DNA of 64,000 nucleotides. Origin: Ostreococcus lucimarinus CCE9901. Lineage: Eukaryota > Chlorophyta > Mamiellophyceae > Mamiellales > Bathycoccaceae. The position numbers were made by a program, and so were the translations under genes. Of the stretch, positions 27,166-36,750 are shown in pieces (position 1 is the stretch's first letter; each line of letters starts with the position of its first letter). The stretch is taken from NCBI RefSeq assembly GCF_000092065.1, contig NC_009358.1, positions 124,001-188,000 on the forward strand, in the 5' to 3' direction. Below the pieces are notes generated by a model. That model ran no database searches. It saw nothing but the letters and a program-made list of their open reading frames with translations, and was not told the DNA's origin.

Positions 27166-28212
27166 TTATACATCGTTCGAGACGACGTCAATCACGGTTA
27201 GATTCGTTTCCGCGCGCCAAACCTTACCCGGGGCCACGACGACCGGTCTCGAAACCGCCGCGCTCTCGACGCAACAAAAGTTTTTATAACACTCCTTCAT
27301 GTTCGTGTGCGGATTCCAAATCACCGTATCCGTCCACCCCGCGGTGTTTTCCACGCTCACCGCCGCCCCACTCCCGACGTGCAACAACGTCTCCGGCTCA
27401 GTATCAAGATACACGCGATCAACGAGATCTAACCCGAAGAACACGTCTCTCGAATCTTGCACTTTTTTCGGCGGATCGTTCGCGTCGACGTTCTTGTCCA
27501 GATACGTCTTTCCCGACAAACCGCGCGCGAACACCCCCGCGTTGGCACAATCCGTCACCTCGATGTACGTGTGAATAGCCGCGGTGAAATCAATCGCTTT
27601 TCCACTCGTTTCTTCGTTCGTATTCTTCACGCACAGCTCCATCTTCAGCTTCTCCCGTCTTAAAGTCACCTCGTACGTCGCCTCAAACGCTTCGTCCCAC
27701 ATCGCTCGCGTGTACTCGTTCGGCTTCAATCGCATCATCACCGCAGGTTCCGGATCATCCGGATTCACGTCCGCAGACGTTCCGATGACCTCCCAATCCA
27801 CGTTTCGCGCGAATCCGTGCTGTTGCATCGCGCCCGGGCCGAATTGCGGAAAGCACAACGGCGCGCCGCCGCCGATGGGCTTCGTCTTGTCGAACGCCGC
27901 GTCCGGGCGCACGTACAACACCTCATCCCCGCTCGGCTGCGTCCACGACGTCACCGTGGCGCCGAATAGGTACACGCGCGACGTGGATCCGTTTTTATGC
28001 GTCAGCAGCGCCGTCGGAAGGTCACCGCGACCGTTTTCGAACGTCACCGACCCCGGGATGGCAAACTTTTCATTCAACGCATCGATCGTTGACTTCGCGC
28101 TCGGCCCGATGGCGGACGCGCGGATCGCGCGAATCGACGGTGCGCGGTGCTTTTTATGCCTCGGATGCGTCGGCGCGGCGCGCGGCGACGCGCGAGCGCC
28201 GTTGGCGCGCAT
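27166..28212 (-). CDS. Glucose-6-phosphate 1-epimerase (aldose 1-epimerase family)
   Basis: 348 residues. Homologous to plant and yeast (YMR099C) hexose-6-phosphate mutarotases, which interconvert the alpha and beta anomers of glucose-6-phosphate. The N-terminal ~40 residues are basic and may be a transit peptide. Core motifs include RVYLFGATVTSW, GGAPLCFPQFG, QHGFARNVDW (substrate and catalytic His), the AIHTYIEV strand with a second His, TVIWNPH and YKNFCCVESA, whose Glu corresponds to the general base in the family's CVEP motif. C-terminal PVVVAPGKVWRAE is also typical. It converges with the PLAT-PP2C gene (42 bases apart) and is divergent from nardilysin (120 bases). Confidence 0.92.
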   Translation of the reverse strand: MRANGARASPRAAPTHPRHKKHRAPSIRAIRASAIGPSAKSTIDALNEKFAIPGSVTFENGRGDLPTALLTHKNGSTSRVYLFGATVTSWTQPSGDEVLYVRPDAAFDKTKPIGGGAPLCFPQFGPGAMQQHGFARNVDWEVIGTSADVNPDDPEPAVMMRLKPNEYTRAMWDEAFEATYEVTLRREKLKMELCVKNTNEETSGKAIDFTAAIHTYIEVTDCANAGVFARGLSGKTYLDKNVDANDPPKKVQDSRDVFFGLDLVDRVYLDTEPETLLHVGSGAAVSVENTAGWTDTVIWNPHTNMKECYKNFCCVESAAVSRPVVVAPGKVWRAETNLTVIDVVSNDV

Positions 28213-28332
28213 GAGGACGACGAAGACGCGCTTCGGAGTGACGTTTCGGCGTCAAACGGCGACGCATCTCCGCTCCGTCGCGCGCTTTTGACGACCGAGA
28301 TCGCGCGTCGTCGGTGGTGCGCGCGGTGAACG

Positions 28333-31300
28333 ATGTCGGTGACGCGATTGGCGCGCGTGGTGACGCCCGAACGCGACGAGAAGCAGTACAGAAGATGCCG
28401 CCTGAGCAATGGTTTGGAAGTGTTGCTGATTTCAGACGCGACGCTGTGCGGCGCGGACGACGACGGCGCCGGCGCGGGCGCGAGCGAGGACGATGGTTCG
28501 GCCAGCGAGGATGCGTCGGGGATGGATCACGACGAAGACACGGATGGGGAGGAGGAGGAGGGTGATGACGATTCCGACGACGGCGGCGGCTCGAGCGGCG
28601 GCGGAATGAAACTGGCGGCGTGTTCGATCGCGTTCGACGTCGGCTACTTCGCGGATACGGACGAGTGCGATGGGTTGTCGCACTTTCTCGAACACATGGT
28701 GTTTATGGGAAGCGAAAAGTACCCGGGGGAGAATTTCTTCGGCGAGTGGTTGAACGAGCACTGGGGCTCGGACAACGCGTCGACGGATAGCGAGAATACG
28801 ATTTTTTATTTCGAATGCAATCCGAAGAATCTACGAGAGGCGCTGGAGATATTCAGTGGGTTCTTTGTCAATCCGTTGGTGAAGCTGGACAGCGTCGATC
28901 GCGAGGTGACGGCGGTGGAGAGCGAGTTCGAGCGCGTGGTGAATAACGATACGGTGCGCGCCGAGTTGTTGTTATCGTCGCTGGCGGCGAAAGGGCACCC
29001 ATACACGAAATTTGGATGGGGTAACCGCGCGTCGTTGACACAAAGCCCGCCGTATAAGGAAGGTCGCATGCGTGACGTGTTGTTGGAGCACTGGAGAAGG
29101 CATTATCACGCCAAGCGCATGTCAATTGCGCTCGTCGGGGCGGAGGATTTGGACGAACTTGAGAGTTGGATCGTAGAGATTTTCGGTGACATGCGCGACG
29201 ACGGGGACGAAGTGATTGATTTAAACATCGCGCATTCTTCACCGTATGCGAACGCGGTACCCATCCGCGTGTTAACGGCGCAAGTGAAGGATGGTCAACA
29301 CGTTTCTATCACGCACGAACTCCCGGCTTGGACGCAAAAGAATTACAAGCACAAGTCGGCGACTTACATGGAGACCTTGATCGGACACGAAGGACACGGT
29401 TCTTTGTTTGCTGAGCTGAAGCGTCGAGGATGGGCGAGCGATTTGCGTTCGGGTGTGGGCGCAGGTGGGATTGATTCGTCTACCGCCGGCGCGCTCTTTG
29501 GCACTACGATCAAGCTCACGGATGATGGTTTGACTCACGTCGACGATGTCATCGGGCTGTTTTTCGCGTACGTCAATATGCTTCGCGCCAAAGGCCCGCA
29601 GGAGTGGTTTTGGAATGAAATCAAGCAATTGGCTGATATTGACTTTAGATTTCGCGAACCCGAAGACGCGAGCGAGTACTCTGAACGTTTGGTGGCAGAT
29701 ATTCGAAAGTACGCCCCCGAAGACATCTTGCGCGGAGCGGATTTATTTGAAACGTACAAGCCCGAAGAAATTCGAGAAATTATTGATTTGATGACGCCTC
29801 AAAAGGCCATCATCGTCGTGCAAAATCATGCGTGGAACGGCGAAGGCGAGAACGTTGAGCACGAGCGATGGATTAACTTTCCATACAAAAAGGAGGCTTT
29901 AGATTCGGCGCTGTTGGAGACTTGGGCAAACGCAGACGCGGGCGAGCGCTTACATTATCCATCACCGAACCCATACATTGCGAGTGATTTCAGGTTACGA
30001 TCACCGGCGAGCGAACACAAAGACGCGTTGTTTTCACCCACGATCGTGCACGATTGCAAAGTCAGTCGCATCTGGCATCGTCTTGATGACCGATTCAACC
30101 AGCCACGGTCGTGCATGTACTTTCAAGTATCGCTGCCGCACGTACCTGAGGGTGCATTCGGTATGATGTTGATCCAGCTTTTCGTCGCCATGGTGGAAGA
30201 TTGCGTGAACGAGTCCGTGTATTACCCTGCGCATCTTGCTGGAATGGAAGTCGACATCGGCGCGTCGGCTTCTTATTCTGGTTTCGTGCTCTCACTCGAA
30301 GGTTTGAGCGACAAGCTCGGCGAGGTCGCGTTGTCGTATTTCAAAACGATGACTTCGTTAAAGATCGACGCTGATCGATTCGAAAAGCGCAAAGAAGAAA
30401 GATTGCGAGACGTCCATAATCTGTGCTTGAATCCCGCTAGGCACGCAAAGCGCGCGCTCGAGGTATTGCTCAAGCAAAAGGACGCGACGCAAGAGGACAA
30501 AGCAAATGCACTCCAGGAGATGACCGCAGCGGATTTGCAAGCGTTTGCGGATGGAATTTGGCAGCATGCGCACGTCGAAAGTCTGATGATTGGCAACTTG
30601 ACAAAGGATGAAGCCTGCGACGTCGGCGAACGCATTCGCGCATGCCTTCCAGGCGCGCCGATTCCTGATAACAGCTGGCCGGAAACTCGCATCGCGCGCG
30701 TACCTCAGGGTGCGCACTTGTTTAGCATCAAGGCAATCAACGCTGACGAGACGAATAACGTGGTGCTGTACTATTTTCAGCTCGGTGAGAGCACGTGGCG
30801 AGGTCGGGCGTTCATCATTTTGATGCAATCGCTCATGCACGAAAAACTCTTCGACCAGCTCAGAACGAAGGAGACTCTCGGCTATAGCGTGAGCTGCTCG
30901 TTTGACTCGACGCATGAAATCTTGGGTTATCGAGTTTCCGTCGAGTCCGCGTTCCACCCGCCGCATTTCGTTTCGAGTCGCATGGCAGCCTTCTTGCGAT
31001 CATTTCCCGAGATCCTTGACAACATGGATGACGCTTCTTATGAAAAGACTCGCCAAAGCGTCGTCGATGATATATTGGCAGACGATGTCAACTTACGCGA
31101 AGAAGCCATACGACACTGGGCGCATCTCGTGAATCAAAAGTACCAGTTTCATCGCGGTCGTCATGTGGCGCAAATAATCTCCGAAATCTCAAAGCGAGAG
31201 GCGGCAGATTGGTGCCGAGAGTTCATTCAGCCATTCGCACCTGGAAGTAGACACGTGAGCGTGCACATTCACGCAAAGAATCATCCAGTACCGGCAAACG

Positions 31301-31632
31301 GATCCGAGCACGCCTTGGGCATGGGAGACGCGCATTTTGACATCTCCGCGGAATTGAAAAACGTGTGGGGACTGCTCCCTCAACAAGGATGCGCCACGGC
31401 CGTCGAAGAGCTCATCATGCCGGACTCATCAAGCGGCACGATACATCGCGCAGTTGCGCGAACTGGTCAGAATTTGGACGCGGATACGGAATCGACGCAA
31501 GATAAATCTTTAAGTTTACGTTCGCAGTGGGCGGCGGATCTTGCCGAGATGCGCTCTGAATGCGGAGCTTCGTGTGCGTGCAGAAGAGCCAAGACCGGGC
31601 CGGTGTTCGTGTTACCCACGCCGAAAAAGTAA
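28333..31632 (+). CDS. Nardilysin-type M16 metalloprotease
   Basis: 1099 residues, an M16A zinc peptidase of the insulysin/nardilysin group. The zinc site is HFLEH (117-121) with the third ligand Glu198 in AVESEFE, exactly 77 residues after the second His as in insulysin. Residues 41-84 are a strongly acidic insertion placed just before the catalytic domain. This is the feature that separates nardilysin (N-arginine dibasic convertase) from insulysin. The remaining three M16 domains are present, including LRTKETLGYSVSC (~870), the distal substrate-binding segment. Cleavage N-terminal to Arg in dibasic pairs is expected from the family. No targeting peptide is evident, so cytosol is likely. The start at 28333 gives 120 bases to the divergent epimerase. 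Confidence 0.92.
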   Translation: MSVTRLARVVTPERDEKQYRRCRLSNGLEVLLISDATLCGADDDGAGAGASEDDGSASEDASGMDHDEDTDGEEEEGDDDSDDGGGSSGGGMKLAACSIAFDVGYFADTDECDGLSHFLEHMVFMGSEKYPGENFFGEWLNEHWGSDNASTDSENTIFYFECNPKNLREALEIFSGFFVNPLVKLDSVDREVTAVESEFERVVNNDTVRAELLLSSLAAKGHPYTKFGWGNRASLTQSPPYKEGRMRDVLLEHWRRHYHAKRMSIALVGAEDLDELESWIVEIFGDMRDDGDEVIDLNIAHSSPYANAVPIRVLTAQVKDGQHVSITHELPAWTQKNYKHKSATYMETLIGHEGHGSLFAELKRRGWASDLRSGVGAGGIDSSTAGALFGTTIKLTDDGLTHVDDVIGLFFAYVNMLRAKGPQEWFWNEIKQLADIDFRFREPEDASEYSERLVADIRKYAPEDILRGADLFETYKPEEIREIIDLMTPQKAIIVVQNHAWNGEGENVEHERWINFPYKKEALDSALLETWANADAGERLHYPSPNPYIASDFRLRSPASEHKDALFSPTIVHDCKVSRIWHRLDDRFNQPRSCMYFQVSLPHVPEGAFGMMLIQLFVAMVEDCVNESVYYPAHLAGMEVDIGASASYSGFVLSLEGLSDKLGEVALSYFKTMTSLKIDADRFEKRKEERLRDVHNLCLNPARHAKRALEVLLKQKDATQEDKANALQEMTAADLQAFADGIWQHAHVESLMIGNLTKDEACDVGERIRACLPGAPIPDNSWPETRIARVPQGAHLFSIKAINADETNNVVLYYFQLGESTWRGRAFIILMQSLMHEKLFDQLRTKETLGYSVSCSFDSTHEILGYRVSVESAFHPPHFVSSRMAAFLRSFPEILDNMDDASYEKTRQSVVDDILADDVNLREEAIRHWAHLVNQKYQFHRGRHVAQIISEISKREAADWCREFIQPFAPGSRHVSVHIHAKNHPVPANGSEHALGMGDAHFDISAELKNVWGLLPQQGCATAVEELIMPDSSSGTIHRAVARTGQNLDADTESTQDKSLSLRSQWAADLAEMRSECGASCACRRAKTGPVFVLPTPKK

Positions 31633-31705
31633 AGGCACAAGTTAGATGGATTTAGGTTGAGAATTTTTAAAATGAATTGATTGTGAATCGCTAATGTACA
31701 TTCGA

Positions 31706-34357
31706 TTAATTCCAGCGCCCTGCGTTCTTCTTTGCTTTCGCCGCGCCGCTTCCTGACGAGAAGTTCTTCGCCTTTTCCTTCTTCAATCGTGCCTTTTCTG
31801 CCTTGCTCATCTTCGATTTCGAAACAATTTGATCTTGCTGGACTTTTTTCTTCTTAGACTCGAGCGCGGCGTCCCGAGCACCCGCCGTGTCGTTCTTTTC
31901 TAAGAAGTATGCGTAATCGCCGGCGTAATCGGTAATCGCACCTTCGTCAAAAGCCAATACGCGCGTGGCAATTTGCCGCAAAAAGTAACGATCGTGCGAA
32001 ATGGCGATGACGGTGCCGTCGAACCGGCGAATCGCGTTTTCAAGCATTTCCTTACTCGGAATATCCAAGTGATTCGTTGGCTCGTCGAGCAAAAGCACAT
32101 TTGCTGGCGTCACCATAAACTTGGCGAGCGCCAGGCGCGCCTTTTCTCCTCCAGACAGAAATTTGACGGGCTTCTCGTGAAACGGCGTGCTGAACGCCAT
32201 TTGACCGAGCAATGCTTTCAAGTCGTTCAACTGCGCGTCCGGTGCCGCTTCGACGAGGGTTTGTAGTACACCCTTGTTCCTGTCTAAGCCTTCGGCTTGG
32301 TTTTGGTAAAAGTAGTTGACCTTGCATAAATCAGAGTCGCCAATTTGGGCGACACCCGAAATCGGTGTCTCGCGTCCTTGAATCAATCGCATGAGAGTTG
32401 ATTTTCCGCACCCGTTATCACCGATCATGGCCACACGCTCGCCGCGCGTGATTTCAAGAGATGTGTTTTTGAAGAGCGTCTTTTCATCGTACCCGTGAGT
32501 AACGTTTTCGACGCGCGCGACAATTTGCGAGCTTCTCTGACAGTCGGGGAAGAAGAATCGACGTCTCTTTGCTATCCACGGCTTTTCAACTGCTTCTTCT
32601 TGAAGCTTATCGAGAGCTTTCTGTGCCGCAGTCGCTCGACCGGATTGCCCGCCGCCCGCCAAACGCGAAATCATATCGCGTTGGCGCTGCACTTCCTTTT
32701 GCCATTTTTCGTACGCCACCATCTGTTGCGCGCCTCTGCTTTCTTTCTCGGCGCAGTACTGCGAATAGTTACCTTTGTAAGTCGTCGCTTTGCCGCGCTC
32801 AATTTCAACAGTCTTTGTGCACAGTTGATCCAAGAATTCGCGATCGTGCGAGACGATGACCATCGGGACGTCGAGCGACTTCAAGTAAGTTTCGAGCCAT
32901 TGAATGGTGTCCAGATCGAGATGATTTGTCGGTTCGTCGAAAAGTAAAAGCCCGGGCTCTTGGAGTAAAATTTTACCGAGCGAAATACGCATCTGCCAGC
33001 CACCGCTGAAAGAGGCAACGAGGCGATCGTTGTCTTCGGGCACGAAGCCAAGCTCTGGCATGATTTTATCAATCGCACGCTCCATCTTGAACAAGTCCAG
33101 ACGATCGGCCTGGCGTTGTAAATCAGAAAGCTTGTCCACTAAGAGTTGAACGAGCTCCATTCCTGGATTGTTTTCGAGTTCTTTGTTGATGCGTTCGATG
33201 TCAGCCATGATTTTAGTTTCGTCGCCGTAACTCGCCATGAATTCTTCGCGAACCGTGTTGGATTCTTTGACCTCAAACTCTTGCGTCAGGTAACCAATCT
33301 TCACACCATCCGCGAGCATGATTTCACCTTCGTCTGCTTCCATCTCACCAGTGATGATGCGCAATTGCGTCGTCTTACCCGCACCGTTCCAGCCGACTAA
33401 TCCGACGCGCTCGCCCTTTTTACAATCCCAGTTCACGCCGTCCAAGATTGGCATATTCTTGAACGTCTTACGAACGTTTTCCAATCGTACGCCCGTAGTG
33501 ACGGACCCAGAGCTACGTCTCACCGATGGTTTGGCGTCTTTCGCGAAGATGTCGCGCAGGTACGCAGGAATCGGGTTCCCGTCGTCCTCGGGCGTTTCCT
33601 CGGGTTCGCTCCAATCGATGGCTGGTCCGATGTACTCGCCATCTTCATCAAACATCGGCTTCACCTCCTCCGTCTCGTCGGCGGTCGCTTCGACCGGCGC
33701 GGTCGCCGCCGCCGGCACGGGCGCGGGCTCGGGCGCGGGCGCCTTCTTCGCGACGACGGGTTCGGGTTCGGGTTCGGGCTCCGGCTCGAGCTCCGGCTCC
33801 GGCTCCGGCTCCGGCTCGGGCTCCGGCTCGGGCTCCGGCTCCGGCTCCGGCGCCTTCTTCGCCACCACCGGTTCCGGCACCGGCGCCGGCGCCTCCTCCG
33901 CCACCGCTTCCTTCGCCTCCGGTTCCTCCTCCTTCGGCACCGGCGGCGGCACGAACGCCGGTTTCGTCCGTCCCTTCTTTTTATTCTTCTTCGGCTTGAC
34001 GAATTCTTCGTTTTCCCAGTCGTTCACCGCCGCGCCCGCGTCGTCCGCCGCCGCCGCCGCGCCTCCCGCGCCCGCCGCGCTCGCGTTCCCCCCCTCGCGC
34101 TTCGCCGCCGCCGCCGACGCCCTCGGCGTCGCCGCCGACGCCGACGCCGCCTGCGTCTGCTTCTTGGGCACCTTTTTATTCTTCTTCGCCTTCCCCGCGG
34201 GCACGAAATCGTCGTTCATCCAATCCAAACTCTCCCCGCCCGCGCCGGTCGCGTTCGCGCGCGAGGGTCGCCTCGCCGTCGTCCCGCGCGTCGTCCGTCC
34301 CGCGCGCGCGCGAGCGCGACCGGTGATCGCGCGACGCGCGATCGCGCGCGACGCCAT
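31706..34357 (-). CDS. Chloroplast ABC-F ATPase, ABCF5/GCN20-like
   Basis: 883 residues from the ATG at 34357. It has two ABC cassettes and no membrane segments, as in ABC-F translation factors that act on ribosomes. Cassette 1: GWNGAGKT, SFSGGWQMRISLGK, LLFDEPTNHLDLD. Cassette 2: GDNGCGKST, LSGGEKARLALAK, LLLDEPTNHLDIPS. Between them lies a long charged linker that reaches the P-site tRNA in ABC-F proteins. The first ~40 residues (MASRAIARRAITGRARARAGR) look like a plastid transit peptide. Residues ~150-260 are low complexity, Ala/Lys-rich with an EP repeat, and contain repeated DWMNDDF/DWENEEF-type short motifs. The longer frame to 34465 runs through a TATA-like element, so it was not used. 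Confidence 0.92.
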   Translation of the reverse strand: MASRAIARRAITGRARARAGRTTRGTTARRPSRANATGAGGESLDWMNDDFVPAGKAKKNKKVPKKQTQAASASAATPRASAAAAKREGGNASAAGAGGAAAAADDAGAAVNDWENEEFVKPKKNKKKGRTKPAFVPPPVPKEEEPEAKEAVAEEAPAPVPEPVVAKKAPEPEPEPEPEPEPEPEPEPELEPEPEPEPEPVVAKKAPAPEPAPVPAAATAPVEATADETEEVKPMFDEDGEYIGPAIDWSEPEETPEDDGNPIPAYLRDIFAKDAKPSVRRSSGSVTTGVRLENVRKTFKNMPILDGVNWDCKKGERVGLVGWNGAGKTTQLRIITGEMEADEGEIMLADGVKIGYLTQEFEVKESNTVREEFMASYGDETKIMADIERINKELENNPGMELVQLLVDKLSDLQRQADRLDLFKMERAIDKIMPELGFVPEDNDRLVASFSGGWQMRISLGKILLQEPGLLLFDEPTNHLDLDTIQWLETYLKSLDVPMVIVSHDREFLDQLCTKTVEIERGKATTYKGNYSQYCAEKESRGAQQMVAYEKWQKEVQRQRDMISRLAGGGQSGRATAAQKALDKLQEEAVEKPWIAKRRRFFFPDCQRSSQIVARVENVTHGYDEKTLFKNTSLEITRGERVAMIGDNGCGKSTLMRLIQGRETPISGVAQIGDSDLCKVNYFYQNQAEGLDRNKGVLQTLVEAAPDAQLNDLKALLGQMAFSTPFHEKPVKFLSGGEKARLALAKFMVTPANVLLLDEPTNHLDIPSKEMLENAIRRFDGTVIAISHDRYFLRQIATRVLAFDEGAITDYAGDYAYFLEKNDTAGARDAALESKKKKVQQDQIVSKSKMSKAEKARLKKEKAKNFSSGSGAAKAKKNAGRWN
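33757..33852 (-). repeat. Hexanucleotide coding repeat (Glu-Pro)n in ABC-F gene
   Basis: A run of GAGCCG/GAGCCC/GAACCC units on the coding strand encodes about sixteen Glu-Pro dipeptides (one Glu-Leu) in the N-terminal linker. Second-half units are nearly identical, which suggests recent expansion. Confidence 0.85.
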
Positions 34358-34685
34358 GGCGGTCGCGTCGCCGCGCGTCGCGCGCGTCCGTCGTCGCGCG
34401 TCGCGCTGTGCGCCGCCGGGACGCCGGGACGCGACCCGAATGGTTTTCATATATATATAGCGCAATTGGAGGTACTATACGTTATCAGTGTGTATATAAA
34501 GACGGTACGTCTACCCATGGACCGTATCCGAACGCACATCGCGACGCGCGCGGCGCGCGGTGGGCGGCGTGGGTGGTGCAATTCGCGCGCTTAAATAGGT
34601 TACAACACGTTTGTACTGTACAACAACAACGAGAACAACGACAAGAACGACAACGCGGGTCGGCGTCGTCGTCGTCGAGGAACGC
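34358..34685. other. Intergenic, 328 bases: MATE 3' region and ABC-F promoter
   Basis: Both neighbours are on the minus strand. It contains a TATATATATA element at 34449-34459 and an interrupted CAA-rich stretch near 34619-34655, probably in the 3' untranslated part of the MATE transcript. No gene seen. Confidence 0.6.
34449..34460 (-). promoter_or_regulatory. TATA-like box upstream of ABC-F gene
   Basis: atatatatata in an otherwise GC-rich region, about 95 bases upstream of the chosen ABC-F ATG. It argues against translation starting further upstream. Confidence 0.55.
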
Positions 34686-36443
34686 TCATCGCGGCTTCGT
34701 CGTCTCGTCTTTCGAAACCTTCGCGTCGACGTCGACGAAGTCGACGTCCACGCTCGGTAAATCGTCATAGTAAACCGCGCACTCGAATGGCGTGACGTAG
34801 AGTGGAGACTCGTCGTCCTTGAAATAACGCCAACCGAGCGTGGCGGCTCGACCGAACATCAAAGTCGCCATCCCCAGCCACACCGACGTGAGCGAAGCGC
34901 CTTCCATTTGCCCAGCCGCCGTCAGCGCTAAGATGCCCCCTCCCGCGGAAATAGCCATGGCTTTGGCGAGGAAGTCGAAATCCGCGCTTCCTTGAAACAC
35001 GCCGTCGCCGACGAAAACCGCGGAGTTGAGCGGCTGCAAGAGGGATAAGATGCGTATCGGCGTCGCCGCTTGCGCGGCGATTTCGGCGTCGTTGGTGAAT
35101 ATATACGGCAACTGATCGGCGGACAAGAACACGACGACGCCGACGAGAACGCCCGCGCCGACGCCCCAGCTCAGCGCTCGATCGGCAGCGATGCGCGCGC
35201 CGGGAACGTCATTTTTCCCGAGACTCGCAGCAACCAACGCCTGCGCGCTCACGGCGACAGAGTCCAAGCCAAACAGCGTGACCCACCACGCCTGCAAACA
35301 CACTTGATGCGCGCCCGCGGCGCCGAGCATCGCCGCCGTCGACGTGGCGCGAACGAGTACGGTTTGTAAAAGCACCGTTCGCGCGAGCTGCGACGTCGAT
35401 CCGCTGACGAGCGTACCCAAGTCGTCGTTGGACTCGTCTGGCAGACGAAAGACGGATTGAAAATCTAAAATCTCCTCATCCATCATGAGCTTCCAAAACC
35501 AAATCGCGCCGACCCATTCCGCTACCGTCGTCGCCGTCGCCGCGCCGGCGACGTCGAACGCCGGGAACGGGCCGATGCCGTAAATGAGAAACGGATCCAA
35601 GCCGAGGTGGAAAATTTCCGTGACGACGGCGACGTAGAGCGGCGTCCGCGTGTCCAACAACCCGCGAAACGCGCCGACGCCCACCATGACGATCAAGCAC
35701 GCGGGCAAAGACGCGGCGCGAATTCGCAAGTAATCCTCCCCGTACTCCAACATCCCCTTTATCGTCGGCACGTCGGCGTCGGGAAGCAAATCTTCGCTCG
35801 GGTTGAGCAACGCCTCGTGACTCGCCCCGCAAAACGCCAATAAATCATCCGTGAAAACCTCCATGATCCCCATCGTCGCGAACCCGAGCGCGAGCGCGAG
35901 CGCCATCGCGCTCCCGACCGTCTTCTTCGCCGCCCGCCGCCCCTCCGCCGAATCCCGCCCCCCGCTCGCCGATATTTTCGCCGCCACGAGCGGTCCCGTG
36001 ACGACGGCTAAAAAGTTAAACAACTTGAAGCAAAACGTAAAGCACGTCGTGCTCACCGCCAACCCCCCCAGCGCCTCCGCCGCGCCGTCTCCCGTCAGCC
36101 TTCCGATGAACGCCGTGTCCACCGCGCCCATGACCGGATCCAACAGCAGCTCCGCCACGCCCGGCAGCGCGAGCGCGAAAATCGACGCGTCCAGCAGCTC
36201 GAGCGTCTCCGCGCTCGGCGGCGCCCGCGCCCGCCACTCCGCGCACTCGTCCCAGTCCGGAATCGCTTCCCCGGTCGCTCGATCGACGCCCAGGATCGTG
36301 CGCCGCGCCCGCGTCCGCGCGTCGCGCGCCGTCGCGTCGTCGGTCGCGCGCGGTCGGGCCGTCGGCATCGCGCGTCGGCGTCGCGCCGCGCGCCCGCGCG
36401 TCGCCCGCGCGACGCCGCGACGCGTCGACGGCGTCGCCCGCAT
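34686..36443 (-). CDS. MATE family transporter, plastid/EDS5-like
   Basis: 585 residues from the ATG at 36443. A second MATE carrier, more similar to the plant EDS5/plastid branch than the first. After a basic, Arg-rich N-terminus that could be an organelle-targeting peptide comes the family segment FALALPGVAELLLDPVMGAVDTAFIG. Then follow VTGPLVAAKISASGG, YLRIRAASLPACLIVMVGVGAFRGLLDTRTPLYVA, and in the second half AWWVTLFGLDSVAVSAQALVAASLGK. About twelve hydrophobic helices are visible. The frame extends to 37136 but would overlap the exportin-5 gene; the AT-rich promoter block at 36564-36583 supports the inner start. Substrate unknown; EDS5 exports a salicylate precursor from plastids, but that function cannot be assumed here. 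Confidence 0.9.
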   Translation of the reverse strand: MRATPSTRRGVARATRGRAARRRRAMPTARPRATDDATARDARTRARRTILGVDRATGEAIPDWDECAEWRARAPPSAETLELLDASIFALALPGVAELLLDPVMGAVDTAFIGRLTGDGAAEALGGLAVSTTCFTFCFKLFNFLAVVTGPLVAAKISASGGRDSAEGRRAAKKTVGSAMALALALGFATMGIMEVFTDDLLAFCGASHEALLNPSEDLLPDADVPTIKGMLEYGEDYLRIRAASLPACLIVMVGVGAFRGLLDTRTPLYVAVVTEIFHLGLDPFLIYGIGPFPAFDVAGAATATTVAEWVGAIWFWKLMMDEEILDFQSVFRLPDESNDDLGTLVSGSTSQLARTVLLQTVLVRATSTAAMLGAAGAHQVCLQAWWVTLFGLDSVAVSAQALVAASLGKNDVPGARIAADRALSWGVGAGVLVGVVVFLSADQLPYIFTNDAEIAAQAATPIRILSLLQPLNSAVFVGDGVFQGSADFDFLAKAMAISAGGGILALTAAGQMEGASLTSVWLGMATLMFGRAATLGWRYFKDDESPLYVTPFECAVYYDDLPSVDVDFVDVDAKVSKDETTKPR

Positions 36444-36750
36444 CGCCCTCGGCGTCGTCGTCGCGCGCGTCGTCGCGCGCGCGCGTCTGCGCGACGCGCG
36501 CGCGCGATCGCGCGATCGGTCGGTCGGTCGGTCGCGCGGTCGGTCGCCGCACCGCCGCACCGATTTATTTTTTATACTAAAAAGTACATACCACAAACGA
36601 TATCGCGAATACGATACCCGTCGATCGGACGCATCGACGGGTCGTGACTCAGAAACAGGGGGACTCCCGCGCGCGCGCGCGCCGGGCCGACGCCGCGCGC
36701 CGACGCCGCGCGACGACGCACCGCGGCGCGCGCGCGAGCGACCGCGCCGC
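36444..36750. promoter_or_regulatory. Divergent promoter, MATE / exportin-5, 307 bases
   Basis: An AT-rich core (tttattttttatactaaaaag, 36564-36583) sits in the middle of CGCG-rich flanks. A short tandem CGGT array (36517-36534 and again near 36538-36545) lies on the MATE side. No gene seen. Confidence 0.55.

Noticed and set aside
28432-28761. Minus-strand frame opposite nardilysin's acidic insertion
   Set aside because: Valine/isoleucine-rich antisense of GAC/GAG codons, giving a false impression of membrane segments.
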